Positions 22,462-34,284 of a stretch of DNA of 64,000 nucleotides are shown here, one piece after another. Where the stretch lies: positions 102,814,806 to 102,878,805 of the forward strand of contig NC_079212.1 of the NCBI RefSeq assembly GCF_029633865.1. Direction: 5' to 3'. The DNA is from Lampris incognitus (Eukaryota > Chordata > Actinopteri > Lampriformes > Lampridae). Each line of letters begins with the position of its first letter. The first letter of the stretch is position 1. Both the position numbers and the translations under genes were made by a program. The notes under the pieces are model-generated. The model was given only the letters and a program-made list of their open reading frames with translations. It made no database searches and had not been told where the DNA came from.

Positions 22462-22810
22462 TTCTTTCTCTCCAGTTGTACTTGGCCAGTTACTCCCATT
22501 TTCTGAGCTGTCCTGATCCCTGCCCCCCGCTGATCCGGGGAGGGCTGCAGACTTACCACGTCTCCTCCGATACATGTGGAGTCGCCAGCCACTTCTTTTC
22601 ACCTGACAGTGAGGAGTTTCACCAGGGGGACGTAGCGTGTGGGAGGATCACGCTATCCCCCCCCCCCCCGGTTGCCCCCCCTCCCCCGAACAGGGGCCCC
22701 GACCGACCAGAGAAGGTACTATTGCAGTGACCAGGACACATACCCACATCTGGCTTCCAGATACGGCCAATCGTGTCTGTAGGAACACCCGACCAAGCAC
22801 TGCAGGTAAC
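22462..22810 (-). repeat. tRNA-derived SINE (GTAGCGG family), head missing
   Basis: The reverse copy contains TCTCCAGTTGTACTTGGCCA, CGTCTCCTCCGATACATGTG and CCAATCGTGTCTGTAGGAAC. It ends near TGCAGGTAAC without the tRNA-like head. Confidence 0.82.
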
Positions 22811-23635
22811 AATGACAAGCATTTTATGGTCATGAAAAACATATTTACATGCACAAGCGATTGAAGAAGATGACTGACTGGTTTACCCTGTCTGACTGAA
22901 ATGACCTCAGGGAAATGAAGAACAACTTGTACTGTTAAGCAAATTTAGTCTATTCTACCAAAGTAAAGCTTGAAAAACATGTCTGGCACCTCTGATAACC
23001 CTACCAAGACCAACTGGAGGGCCTCCCAATATGCGTGGATGGAGCTCAGTGAGCAGCACAGTTGAAATGTCATTGGCATCACAAAGGCCTTTACAGTCAC
23101 AGTAGTGCACATTGACAGGAGATTCACAATTTTTACATCCCTCTTACCAAAGTACATGTACTGTCTGATGGTTTTCACAAAAGTAGAGGAGGAATACTAA
23201 ACCAGTTTTGTGGTTCAAATTGCGTGTGGATGAGTTCATGTGCATGCATACCTGTGTGTGTGTGTGTGTGTGTGTGTTGAAAACCAATACCCATTGCATG
23301 ACTACCCTTGAAATCTCTGTAAGAATATGATGTATGGTCAGTCCCAAGCTGTTAAGGGAACATTTAAAATCAAAATTGCCTTAACAGAAAGCAGATGAGG
23401 GCTGACAGGAAGTTCACCACGCCATGAAAGCTATGGAACCATCAGACCTTTTTTTTTGTTCCCACGAACCCTACTAGTTAGTGGGTAACAAAACAGAATA
23501 TATGTGTTTCAGGGACAGCTTGTTTAAATATGGGCAGGCATGTGTGTGTGTGTGTTTGTGCGTGTTTGTGTGTGTAGCCTCTGAATGCTTGTGTCTCACA
23601 AGCTGAATGCCATCACGCAACACGGCAAAAATTAG
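22811..23635. other. Intergenic sequence with short (TG)n
   Basis: A (TG)n run is at about 23253-23278. No gene is seen. Confidence 0.4.
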
Positions 23636-24480
23636 TTGAAACAAGTTAAAATTGTTAGAGCAAGACTCACTGTCATTCTGGACAGCACATTATCTTTTGG
23701 AGCCCACATCAACAATGTTACTCGGTCTGCATACTTCCACCTACGCAATATTAATCGTCTTCGGCCGTCACTTACACCTAAAAGCACAGCCATACTCACT
23801 CACACCCAGGTTACATCCCGTATTGACTACTGTAATTCTATCCTCTTTGGTCTTCCCCTCAAGTGTCTTCATAAGCTTCAATTGGTCCAGAATTCAGCTG
23901 CCCGCAGCATTACCAGAACTCCTTCCATAGATCATATCACTCCTGTTCTTCAGCAGCTGTACTGGCTCCCTGTTATATACCGTATTGACTTCAAGATCCT
24001 GCTCCTCACTTTTAAGGCCCTTAATAACCTAGCTCCTTCATATCTTTCTGAACTCCTTCATATCCACACGCCCTCCCGCACTCTCAGATCTTGACTACCA
24101 TGGGGTCTAGAGCCTTTAGTCGTTCTACCCCCGCCTATGGAACTCTCTCCCACAAGACATTCACAACACGGACTCTCTTTCAATCTTCAAATCCCATCTC
24201 AAAACACACCTTTTCAAGCTGGCATATTCAGTCTGATCCACGCTTCATTGAGTTTTGTGCAGATGATGATTTTATACTTATCTGTTGTGTTAACTCTTCA
24301 TTGTCTAGCCTGCTTTGTTTTGATTTTATGTTGGCTGATACAGTGCTGCTTGTTTTTTTACTGTGCTCTGTAATGTGTCCTTGAGTGCTCTGAAAGGCGC
24401 CCACAAATAAAATGTATTATTATTATTATTATTATTAATAGTAATAATAATAATAATTATTATTATTGTTATTAAAACAG
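23636..24480 (+). mobile_element. 5'-truncated L2-type LINE
   Basis: It encodes the C-terminal reverse transcriptase region: [80 protein letters not shown] and [21 protein letters not shown] stop at about 24092 precedes an out-of-frame end. The 3' end is GAAAGGCGCCCACAAATAAA and then an (ATT)n run, the typical L2 tail. The endonuclease and catalytic motifs are missing. Confidence 0.88.
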
Positions 24481-24892
24481 GATCTGAGTCTCATTGGAGC
24501 ACAGTGAGTTGAACCAAATCAAACAGAATTGAAATGAATCCTTTATGTACCCAAACTCAGCCAATGTTAATAATACCTTACGGCAGGCTCACCTGTTACA
24601 CCGCAAAAGTGTTGCCAATGCATCTCTTGTGGTCGACATCTGCACAAGTTGGAATATGCTCAAAAATGCCTGTCTTAATCCTCTTCCCGGCCGGAATCCT
24701 GTCCCCTCTGGTGGGCTCAGGGGGATTACTATTACCTTCGTCTTTGTCTAACTGCCTTTTACTGTTGATTAACGGTGGCTTTTAAGGTACTCTGCTGGTT
24801 AATGTGATCTCCTGATGAGATTGTCTGCAAGCTCATTGTCCTCCAAGACTCTTCCCATGGTTAAGTTACTCAGCAGTAGGACCACATGGCAG

Positions 24893-25004
<112 letters not shown>

Positions 25005-25171
25005 ATCTTTGCACGTATAGACACATACATTAAATGTATTTTGTAGCATCTGATTCTTTCCCTAGTAACATGTGTCTCATGACAGTGGCCCAGCTAGTGG
25101 GTATCTACATTGTTTAGCCAAGACATGATAAGACATGATCAGTAGATGGCTGATCTCTGGTTGCACATTGC

Positions 25172-25435
25172 TATTCTGTTACTCTTGTCTACTTTACGTT
25201 TTCAACACCTATTACATGTCCGCCCTGGAAGAGGGATCCCTACTCTGTTGCTCTTTCTGAGCTTTCTCCTACTTTTTTCTCCCCTGATGAGGTTATTCTT
25301 GTGCAGTTTTCTGTCAACTGAGTCGAGGGTCCGAGGAGAGGGGGTGTTGCACATTCCACTGATTGTAAAGCCCATTAGGAGTACTTTGTGATTTTGGGCT
25401 ATACAAATAAATTTGACTTGAATCGACTTGGAAAA
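25172..25435 (+). repeat. Fish LINE/SINE 3' tail
   Basis: It reads TGTCCGCCCTGGAAGAGGGA, TCCCTACTCTGTTGCTCTTT, GATTGTAAAGCCCATTAGGA and TTTTGGGCTATACAAATAAA. It shares this order with 26757-27008. I recognise it as a common teleost retroelement 3' end but cannot name the family safely. Confidence 0.65.
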
Positions 25436-26021
25436 AATATATATAACAAAACAAAACATATTCTGACAGAAATTAATGCCATGGCAAGATGTTTGTGTTA
25501 ATTCAGGTTTTTTTTTTTTTTTGTTCCTTAACTGGCAAGTTCGCTTTCAAGATGTAATGTTGGAAAAAAAATATTCTGGTAAATAACAGCCTATTTCCTT
25601 CACTCTACAACAAAGCAGAGTTCAGTTTGTAAAGCCATTACAGTTTTATCTACCAAAAAAAATGTAAAATACTAGCTATCCTTTAACTTATCTTCTTTTT
25701 TCTTTTGTTTTGTTATTTCCATCCTCCTGCATTACATTGGTTTAACCAGCCATGTCCAGCTGTACAAACACCCAGGTGTTCACAAAATAGGGGCAGAAAC
25801 AGACTTGAATAAAGGATGGTGAAGCAGCTCAGATGTAAACTTTACTGGTTCACTTCAGGTTTTACTCAGTCCTTGTGATGCAGTTGCATAGACAAAAACT
25901 GTGTTTTCAACTCGGCACAAAGACAGGAAGAATTCAAGGTGTGTAAACACACTGCAATCACAGACAAACAGTCACAGACAGACAAAGATGTCTCCTGCAT
26001 GACAGTTTAGTTGTTACTCAC

Positions 26022-26262
26022 CAGTCTATGAGAGACCTGAGAGAGAAAGAGAAAGCCAGCCGTCCTCTTCGTTAAGTCAAGGTGAGACTTGCTGAGTTGA
26101 GTTCCGTTTGTCTGTTTGCACAAATGACAGATTTACTTTCAGAAAGAGAGGGAGAAAGCCCTGTGTATTTCACCATAGAGCCTCTGAGTCTGCTGGCGCC
26201 ACCAGGGACATTCTTTATGGGATGTCCCCTTGCAATGTGTTTGGTTGAACGGGAGCCAATGA
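26022..26262 (-). promoter_or_regulatory. Possible promoter and 5' non-coding exon
   Basis: On the minus strand there is a good donor (CATAGACTG then GTGAGTAAC at 26021), a TATA-like CATAAAG at about 26214-26220 and a CCAAT box (plus-strand GAGCCAATGAG, about 26251-26261) some 40 bp upstream of it. dnase1l4 needs an upstream 5' exon on this strand, and this is the best candidate seen between 17.8 and 27 kb. It is only a pattern match; the intron would be 8.2 kb. Confidence 0.3.
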
Positions 26263-26330
26263 GAAAGGTGCGAGGACCAAAGCGCAAAAAGACCATAACA
26301 TCAACCCCCCGCCTTCCTAAATATTTCCTG

Positions 26331-26331
26331 C

Positions 26332-26421
<90 letters not shown>
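26331..26421. repeat. (GT)n(GA)n microsatellite
   Basis: A compound dinucleotide run ending in GGGAGGGAGG. The arginine/glutamate open frame over it is spurious. Confidence 0.92.
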
Positions 26422-26427
<6 letters not shown>

Positions 26428-26756
26428 AGGGAGCGAGAGAGTGTGTCTGGTTCAATTTACTCAGTTTTTCATTATCAAAAATTACAACAAAATTCAAAAA
26501 CAAAAAAAAACAAGGTATTCAGAACCAAAGAATTCTCTCTGACTGAACACAGCACATCCTGCATGCCCCAGGTGTTCACAAAAAACTTTTGTCTTTTTTG
26601 TCAGTCTGTAAAAACCAAACTCCACTCTGAGCTGGTCTGCCAGCAGCCCAGCTAGCATCAGAACCACGTCTTCTGACCCCTTGCCCCTCACACGTTTTTT
26701 TTTCTTGTTCATAAATTGTATAATTCCATTACAATTCTGTTACTCATCTTTCAGTG

Positions 26757-27008
26757 TTGTATTGTATAAATTGTGTAAACACAACACCATTGCATGTCTG
26801 TCCGTCTTGGGAGAGAGATCCCTCCTCTGTTGCTCTCCCTGAGGTTTGTTCCTACTTTTTCTCCCTGTTAAAGGTTTTTTTTTTTTTTTTTTAGGGAGTT
26901 GTTCCTTATTGGTTGCGAGGATCTAAGGATGGGATGTTGTGTTGCCCCTTGAGGCAAATTTGTAATTTGTGATCTTGGGCTACACACATAAAATTGACTT
27001 GACTTTTC
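26757..27008 (+). repeat. Fish LINE/SINE 3' tail, second copy
   Basis: Same order as 25172-25435: ATGTCTGTCCGTCTTGGGAG, TCCCTCCTCTGTTGCTCTCC, GTGATCTTGGGCTACACACA, and the end ATAAAATTGACTTGAC. A long T-run lies inside. Confidence 0.68.
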
Positions 27009-27840
27009 CAAATAGCTAATTTGGCCAGTCCTGAAATGAAATTCATCAATGTGTGTACAGTTTTTCTTTGCAGAGTAATGTGGACCATAGATAAAGAGAC
27101 AAAAAGAAAATCTTTCTCCTAAGCCCTGAAACCATGTCTGTAGAAGGCTGAACAGTCTGACCAGTCTGGAGCACTGGATAAACAGATGGTATATTGTTTC
27201 TGTCTGCAAGCAGAAAGGACAGCCATCCCCTGTGCCAGGATTGAGGTGCACCAGATACCTTTATGTAGCTATGGCCCCATGTACAATCCTCCACTGGATG
27301 TCAATCATCCGTTTTGTTAGCAGGAGGTTTGTACAGGGACTGCCAACAGCCCCTCGGGGATGATCCCACACCAAAAAACTCAGTCCATCTCGACACCTTC
27401 ACCCCTGCCAGGGAGTGTAAGTTTGAAACCTTCACACTGATATAATAGGCTGTTTTTTCCCCCCTAGAGTCTCAAAATCTCCCAACTCTAGGGTCTTTAG
27501 AGACAACAGGATGTCCTCCTTATCTCGCCACTGTCCCACATCAGGGGAGACAGCCAGGGAAAGAAAGACATACTCATATTCATCATCCCATTGGTCAGAT
27601 AGAGTACAATCCTCAGCAAACGCTCTGAGGGCTTCTGGCACGGAAGCACAGACCTCCACCAGCCTGAGCAGCAGTCTATTGGATCTGATGTTGAGCAGTT
27701 CAGCTAGATGGGGGATGGATGACTTCATGAGATGACCCAGCTTAACACAGCCAGCCTCTCTGTCTGGATCTCAGCTTAACAGAAGACAAAACCTGAGAGA
27801 TGATGAAACTGTTTCCAAACAAGGGCTCCTCAAAGAGCCA
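27009..27840 (-). mobile_element. Tx1/L1-like LINE remnant (ORF2 C-terminus)
   Basis: The minus strand reads SSIPHLAELLNIRSNRLLLR, VEVCASVPEALRAFAEDCTL and then, after a break, IQWRIVHGAIAT-like sequence, HLNPGTGDGCPFCLQTETIY (zinc-knuckle-like region), LVRLFSLLQTWFQGLG and MNFISGLAKLAIWKSQ. It is a 5'-truncated, frameshifted ORF2 end. Confidence 0.8.
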
Positions 27841-27921
27841 CATCCCTGGTGTCATCACAGCTTCCTGATGGAACGTTAAAACCTGTCAGACCAGTTAAAT
27901 CCATGGACTGGGGCTGAAGCA

Positions 27922-27925
<4 letters not shown>

Positions 27926-27980
<55 letters not shown>

Positions 27981-27990
27981 TAGGGTAAAA
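27926..27990. repeat. (GA)n microsatellite
   Basis: An imperfect GA run with one AAAG interruption. Confidence 0.9.
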
Positions 27991-28114
27991 TGTGTGCATG
28001 AATATGCAAAACAACCTTTGTGTGTGTGAGAAAACGACTGCTGAGACACAGGGGTGTCTGCATGTGAAAGAGATGAAAGACATGAAACAGTAAGAGAATG
28101 AAAATGTGTATGTA

Positions 28115-29732
28115 CACTACCGTTCAAAAGTTTGGGGTCACCCAAACAATTTTGTGTTTTCCATGAAAAGTCACACTTATTCACCACCATATGTTGTGAA
28201 ATGAATAGAAAATAGAGTCAAGACATTGACAAGGTTAGAAATAATGATTTGTATTTGAAATAAGATTTTTTTTACATCAAACTTTGCTTTCGTCAAAGAA
28301 TCCTTCATTTGCAGCAATTACAGCATTGCAGACCTTTGGCATTCTAGCTGTTAATTTGTTGAGGTAATCTGGAGAAATTGCACCCCACGCTTCCAGAAGC
28401 AGCTCCCACAAGTTGGATTGGTTGGATGGGCACTTCTTGCGTACCATACGGTCAAGCTGCTCCCACAACAGCTCAATGGGGTTCAGATCTGGTGACTGCG
28501 CTGGCCACTCCATTACCGATAGAATACCAGCTGCCTGCTTCTGCTCTAAATAGTTCTTGCACAATTTGGAGGTGTGTTTAGGGTCATTGTCCTGTTGTAG
28601 GATGAAATTGGCTCCAATCAAGCGCTGTCCACTGGGTATGGCATGGCGTTGCAAAATGGAGTGATAGCCTTCCTTATTCAGAATCCCTTTTACCCTGTAC
28701 AAATCTCCCACCTTACCAGCACCAAAGCAACCCCAGACCATCACATTACCTCCACCATGCTTAACAGATGGCGTCAGGCATTCTTCCAGCATCTTTTCAT
28801 TTGTTCTGCGTCTCACAAACGTTCTTCTTTGTGATCCAAACACCTCAAACTTGGATTCATCCGTCCACAACACTTTTTTCCAGTCTTCCTCTGTCCAATG
28901 TCTGTGTTCTTTTGCCCATCTTAATCTTTTTCTTTTATTGGTCAGTCTCAGATATGGCTTTTTCTTTGCCACTCTGCCCTGAAGCCCAGAATCCCGCAGC
29001 CGCCTCTTCACTGTAGATGTTGACACTGGTGTTTTGCGGGTACTATTTAATGAAGATGCCAGTTGGGGACCTGTGAGGCATCTGTTTCTCAAACTAGAGA
29101 CTCTAATGTACTTATCTTCTTGCTCAGTTGTGCAACGCGGCCTCCATCTTCTTTTTCTACTCTGGTTAGAGCCTGTTTGTGCTGTCCTCTGAAGGGAGTA
29201 GTACACACCGGTGTAGGAAATCTTCAATTTCTTAGCAATTTCTCGCATGGAATAGCCTTCATTTCTAAGAACAAGAATAGACTGTCGAGTTTCAGATGAA
29301 AGTTCTCTTTTTCTGGCCATTTTGAGCGTTTAATTGACCCCACAAATGTGATGCTCCAGAAACTCAATCTGCTCAAAGGAAGGTCAGTTTTGTAGCTTCT
29401 GTAACGAGCTAAACTGTTTTCAGATGTGTGAACATGATTGCACAAGGGTTTTCTAATCATCAATTAGCCTTCTGAGCCAATGAGCAAACACATTGTACCA
29501 TTAGAACACTGGAGTGATAGTTGCTTGAAATGGGCCTCTATACACCTATGTAGATATTGCACCAAAAACCAGACATTTGCAGCTAGAATAGTCATTTACC
29601 ACATTAGCAATGTATAGAGTGTATTTCTTTAAAGTTAAGACTAGTTTAAAGTTATCTTCATTGAAAAGTACAGTGCTTTTCCTTCAAAAATATGGACATT
29701 TCAATGTGACCCCAAACTTTTGAACGGTAGTG
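28115..29732 (-). mobile_element. Intact Tc1-like transposon, 1618 bp
   Basis: The ends are CACTACCGTTCAAAAGTTTG and its complement; about 27 bp of terminal inverted repeat are perfect and a TA flanks each end (28113-28114 and 29733-29734). A single uninterrupted transposase gene fills the interior on the minus strand. Outer repeats, TA sites and an open transposase gene are all present, so it could be active or only recently silenced. Confidence 0.95.
28277..29320 (-). CDS. Tc1 transposase, full length (347 aa)
   Basis: Cut-and-paste transposase that binds the terminal repeats and inserts at TA. It starts MARKRELSSETRQSILVLRN. Residues 1-60 form the first paired-type helix-turn-helix (MREIAKKLKISYTGVYYSLQ). 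A basic linker, RKRRWRPR, resembles the GRPR hook with W for G. The second helix-turn-helix follows (TSTVKRRLRDSGLQGRVAKK). The catalytic domain has VLWTDESKFEVFG (Asp), LQQDNDPKHTSK (Asp) and [15 protein letters not shown] (Glu), giving DD34E. Length and every landmark are as expected for the family, with no internal stop. The stop codon is at 28277-28279. Whether it is transcribed cannot be told from sequence. Confidence 0.95.
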   Translation of the reverse strand: MARKRELSSETRQSILVLRNEGYSMREIAKKLKISYTGVYYSLQRTAQTGSNQSRKRRWRPRCTTEQEDKYIRVSSLRNRCLTGPQLASSLNSTRKTPVSTSTVKRRLRDSGLQGRVAKKKPYLRLTNKRKRLRWAKEHRHWTEEDWKKVLWTDESKFEVFGSQRRTFVRRRTNEKMLEECLTPSVKHGGGNVMVWGCFGAGKVGDLYRVKGILNKEGYHSILQRHAIPSGQRLIGANFILQQDNDPKHTSKLCKNYLEQKQAAGILSVMEWPAQSPDLNPIELLWEQLDRMVRKKCPSNQSNLWELLLEAWGAISPDYLNKLTARMPKVCNAVIAANEGFFDESKV

Positions 29733-30159
29733 TATGTGCATGTAAGATGGAAAGGAACAGTTAAATAGCATACACGTATGCATGTTTATGAGAAAAAAAC
29801 GGTTAGAGAGAGACAGAAAGGGAGAAATATGTTTGTTTGTTCTTGGCAGTCCTTCTGAAGGGGCCGAAGAAGGTGAAACCAGTTAAACCCACCAGTAAAG
29901 GCTCTGAAACATTGTCCATCCTGTAACAATTCATAAGAGCCAGACCCAACCCAGTGGTCTAGAGTCTAGACTGTGAACTGTAAATCTTCCTCTGAGATTG
30001 TGTGGTGAGCACGAGGCTAGTGACTGAGCTGTGGTTCGAGACAGTATTCATGGGTTTCACGTCATGAGTGGTGCGTCACATCACCATCTTGAGGACCAAC
30101 GGATGCCAAGATGCCTTCGATCTGTTGTGCTGTGGGTTGTGACCACAAAAAGTCACAAA
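29733..30159. other. Intergenic sequence
   Basis: No gene or known element recognised between the Tc1 element and the L2 tail. Confidence 0.4.
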
Positions 30160-30259
30160 CAAATGTATATTTTATCTGTTTATGTATGATGTCCTTGAAA
30201 GGCGTCTTCAAATAAAATCTATTATTATTTATTATTATTATTACTATGTATATATACAT
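30160..30259 (+). repeat. L2-type LINE 3' tail
   Basis: GTCCTTGAAAGGCGTCTTCA then AATAAAATCTATTATT and an (ATT)n run form a typical L2 3' end. The RTE element inserted just beyond this tail, and the target copy ACTATGTATATATACAT follows at 30243-30259. Confidence 0.65.
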
Positions 30260-33200
30260 AACCCAGCCACTGAGGATGCACAAGCCAGTGCATCCTTAGT
30301 GCCGGTCCCAAGCCCGGACAAATGGGGAGGGTTGCGTCAGGAAGGGCATCCGGCGTAAAATCTTTGCCAAATCAAATATGCGGATCATAAATAAGACTTA
30401 CATACCGGATCGGTCGAGGCCCGGGTTACCAACGACCGCCACCGGTACTGTTAACCAGCAGGGTGTCGGTGGAAACTATGCTACTGTTGGGCGAAGGAGA
30501 AGGAGAGGGGGAAAGCATGTCCAGAGGCAGCTAGAGAGGAGGAAGGGTAGGCATGTGGAGGTGAGAGTTGGAACTTTGAAAGTTGGCACTATGACTGGTA
30601 AAGGGAGAGAGCTGGCTGACATGATGGAAAGAAGAAAGGTAGGCATACTGTGTGTGCAAGAGACCAGGTGGAAGGGGAGTAAGGCCAGGAGTATCGGAGG
30701 TGGGTTCAAACTCTTCTACCATGGTGTGAATGGGAGGAGTAATGGGGTAGGGGTAATTCTGAAGGAAGAGTATGTCAAGAGCGTGCTGGAGGTGAAGAGA
30801 GTGTCAGACAGAGTGATGAGTATGAAGCTGGAAATTGAAGGTTTATTGCTGAATGTTATCAGCGCATATGCCCCGCAAGTTGGGTGTGAGATGGATGAAA
30901 AAGAAGAATTCTGGAGTGAGTTGGACGACATGGTGGAGAGAGTACCCAAGGAGGAGAGAGTGGTGATTGGAGCGGACTTCAATGGACATGTTGGTGAAGG
31001 GAACAGAGGTGATGAGGAGGTGATGGGAAGGTATGGAGTCAAGAAGAGAAATGTGGAAGGACAGATGGTGGTCGATTTTGCGAAAAGGATGGAAATGGCT
31101 GTGGTGAATACATATTTCAAGAAGAGGGAGGAACACAGGGTGACATACAAGAGTGGAGGAAAGTGCACACAGGTGGACTATATCTTATGTAGAAGGCACC
31201 ATCTAAAAGGGATTGGAGACTGCAAGGTGGTGACAGGGGAGAACGTAGCTAGGCAGCATCGGATGGTGGTCTGTAGGATGACTTTGGAGACCAAGAGGAA
31301 GCGAGTGAAGACACAGCCGAAGATCAAATGGTGGAAGTTGAAGAAGGAAGACTGTTGTGTGGAGTTCAGGCAGGAGTTAAGACAGGCACTGGGTGGTAGT
31401 GAAGAGTTGCCAGATGGCTGGACAACCACTGCAGAAATAGTGAGGGAGACAGCTAGGAAGGTACTTGGTGTGTCATCAGGACAGAGGAAGGAAGACAAGG
31501 AGACTTGGTGGTGGAATGAGGAAGTACAGCAAATTATACAGAGGAAAAGGTTGGCAAAGAAGAAGTGGGATAGTAAGAGAGATGAAGAAAGTAGACAGGA
31601 GTAGAAGGAGATGCAGCATAAAGCAAAGAGAGAGGTGGCAAAGGCAAAGGAAAAGGCGTATGGTGAGTTGTATGACAGATTAGACACTAAGGAAGGAGAA
31701 AAGGACTTGTACCGATTGGCTAGACAGAGGGACCAAGCTGCAAAGGATGTGCAGCAAGTTAGGGCGATCAAGGATAGAGATGGAAATGTGCTGACAAGCG
31801 AGGAGAGTGTGCTAAGAAGGTGGAAGGAATACTTTGAGGGGCTGATGAATGAAGAAAATGAGAGAGAGAGAAGGTTGGATGATATAGGGATAGTGAATCA
31901 GGAAGTTCAGCGGATTAGCAAGGAGGAAGTGAGGGCAGCTATGAAGAGGATGAAGAGTGGAAAGGCAGTTGGTCCTGATGACATACCTGTGGAGGCATGG
32001 AGATGTTTAGGAGAGATGGCAGTGGAGTTTTTAACTAGATTGTTTAACACAATCCTGGAAAGTGAGAGGATGCCTGAGGAGTGGAGAAGAAGCATACTGG
32101 TACCAATTTTCAAGAACAAGGGCAATGTGCAGAACTGTAACAACTACGGAGGTATAAAGTTGATCAGCCACAGCATGAAGATTTGGGAAAGAGTAATAGA
32201 AGCTAGGTTAAGAGGAGAGGTGACGATCAGCAAGCAGCAGTATGGTTTCATGCCACGAAAGAGCACCACAGATGCGATGTTTGCTTTGAGAATGTTGATT
32301 GAGAAGTATAGAGAAGGCCAGAAAGAGTTGCATTGTGTCTTTGTAGATTTAGAGAAAGCTTATGACAGAGTGCCGAGAGAGGAGGTGTGGTATTGTATGA
32401 GGAAGTCAGGAGTTGCAGAGAAGTAGGTAGGAGTGGTGCAGGATATGTATGAGGGAAGTGTGACAATGGTGAGGTGTGCGGTTGGAATGACAGATGGGTT
32501 CAAGGTGGAAGTCGGATTACATCAAGGATCGGCTCTGAGCCCTTTCTTGTTTGCAATGGTGATGGACAGGTTGACGGACAAGATCAGGCAGGAGTCTCCA
32601 TGGACGATGATGTTCGCGGATGACATTGTGATCTGTAGCGAGAGTAGGGTGCAGGTTGAGGAGAGCCTGGAGAGGTGGAGGTATGCACTGGAGAGAAGAG
32701 GAATGAAAGTCAGTAGGAGCAAGACGGAATACCTATGCGTGAATGAGAGAGAGGACAGTGGAATGGTCAGGATGCAAGGAGTGGAGGTGACAAAGGTATT
32801 TGAGTTTAAATACTTGGGGTCAACTGTCCAAAGTAATGGGGAGTGCAGTAGAGAGGTGAAAAAGAGAGTGCAGGCAGGTTGGAGTGGGTGGAGAAGTGTG
32901 TCAGGAGTGATTTGCGACAGAAGGGTATCAGCAAGAGTTAAAGGGAAATTTTACAAGATGGTTGTGAGACCAGCTATGTTATATGGTTTGGAGACAGTGG
33001 CACTGACGAAAAGACAGGAGGCGGAGCTGGAGGTGGCAGAGTTGAAGATGCTAAGATTTTCACTGGGAGTAACGAAGAAGGACAGGATTAGGAACGATTA
33101 TATTAGATGGACCGCTCAGTTTGGACGGTTTGGAGACAAAGCAAGAGAGGCAAGATTGAGCTGGCTTGGACATGTGTGGAGGAGAGATGCTGAGTATATT

Positions 33201-33396
33201 GGGAGAAGGATGCTGAATATGGAGCTGCCAGGGAAGAGGAGAAGAGGAAGGCCAAAGAGGGGGTTTATGGATGTGGTTAGGGAAGACATGCAGGTGGTTG
33301 GTGTGACAGAGGAAGACGCAGAAGACAGGAAGAAATGGAAACGGATGATCCGCTGTGGCGACCCCTAACGGGAGCAGCCGAAAGTAGTAGTAGTAG
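30260..33396 (+). mobile_element. Full-length RTE-type LINE, 17-bp target duplication
   Basis: The direct repeat ACTATGTATATATACAT lies immediately before (30243-30259) and after (33397-33413) this 3137-bp unit. It has a GC-rich 5' leader (GGGCATCCGGCGTAAAATC, CCGGATCGGTCGAGGCCCGG), one long reading frame with endonuclease and reverse transcriptase, a very short 3' UTR (ACGGGAGCAGCCGAAAG) and a (TAG)n tail. A perfect 17-bp duplication means the insertion is young and both borders are exact. Confidence 0.95.
30378..33368 (+). pseudogene. RTE endonuclease-reverse transcriptase, two in-frame TAG
   Basis: One frame runs 2991 nt, broken only by TAG at 31602-31604 and TAG at 32424-32426. Part one is an APE-type endonuclease: VGILCVQETRWKGSKARS, VISAYAPQVG, VVIGADFNGHVG (catalytic Asp/Asn) and KCTQVDYILCRR. 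Part two holds RT fingers: KSGKAVGPDDIPVEAW, YGFMPRKSTTDAMFALRMLI and CVFVDLEKAYDRVPREEVWY (catalytic Asp). Part three has LHQGSALSPFLFAMVMD, MFADDIVIC (the catalytic Asp pair, M-F-A-D-D) and a C-terminal LSWLGHVWRRD motif. Fish models labelled craniofacial development protein 2-like are often this protein. It is nearly intact: two point changes restored would give one frame, but as it stands no full product is made. Confidence 0.92.
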
Positions 33397-34039
33397 ACTA
33401 TGTATATATACATGCTGTAAATATTATTCATTCATATCTTAATGGTTGACATAGGCCTACCTCGAAGTCTTCATGGTGATCTTGCATCATCGTTTTATAA
33501 GTCTGCCTTGCTCTTTCTTCATTCACTTGACCCTATCTGTGAAAAAAATTAAAAACAAAATATAATGTAAACATGTCTGAATGAAGTGAATGAAGTTTAC
33601 TGCCCATCAGCATTTACCTACAGGTGTTGCATGCAGACCACAAAACCTGTAAATGCCTTAACTTATAATTTGTTTGCAATCTGCCCCTCCTCATTGACTT
33701 ATATAGCACAGTCAAACAGGTTAATTCGTGGTAAGGAATAACGCAAACCAAAACTTCCCCATGTTTACTTGTGCTTTATTCTATGTACCTTGTTGCCTCA
33801 GTGGAGAACTGAGAAGAGCGTGGATAGCAAATCCTTTTGATCAAGGATACAGGTCTGTTTGCCTTTGCTGCCTCCTGGAATACTGACGCTGTGACTCTCC
33901 CTGCCCTCTGATCAAACCATAGCCTACTTTTACTCTGCTCCCTCGACTCCTCCTCAACTACCAAACACTAGAAAATTGTAAGTTGGTTAGTAGTTAGCTT
34001 GTCATGAATAGACTACGCGCACAACTGCAGGCAAAAGGT

Positions 34040-34268
34040 AGAGGCTAGTTATGGAGTAGAGAACAGTCAAATGAGCATGTGCGAAATGCCTCTACCATGC
34101 CTCCACACGCCCCGCGTAGCATCCAGGCGCTAGGATTCTAGGAAGACCCTCCCCTACTCTGCGTCTGATTAGCTAACTTTAACCCTAACCTACCCAAACA
34201 ACAGAGGCAACGAGTACTTGCGCATGCTCAGTTGACCGTTCTCTGCATCAATCGGAACTAGCCTCTAC
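34040..34268. mobile_element. MITE with ~48-bp inverted ends
   Basis: The left end, GTAGAGGCTAGTTATGGAGT then AGAGAACAGTCAAATGAGCA, matches the complement of the right end, which reads GTAGAGGCTAGTTCCGATTG then AGAGAACGGTCAACTGAGCA. There is no coding capacity. It lies between exons B and C of the SWIM/YqaJ gene. Confidence 0.7.
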
Positions 34269-34284
34269 CGTAGGCAAAACTCGA

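Noticed and set aside
26072-26546. Arg/Glu-rich and Ser/Leu-rich frames over 140 codons
   Set aside because: Produced by the GA repeat; no homology or splice context.
30476-31771. Minus-strand frames of up to 197 codons
   Set aside because: Antisense shadows of the RTE coding frame, which is purine-rich and so leaves the other strand open.
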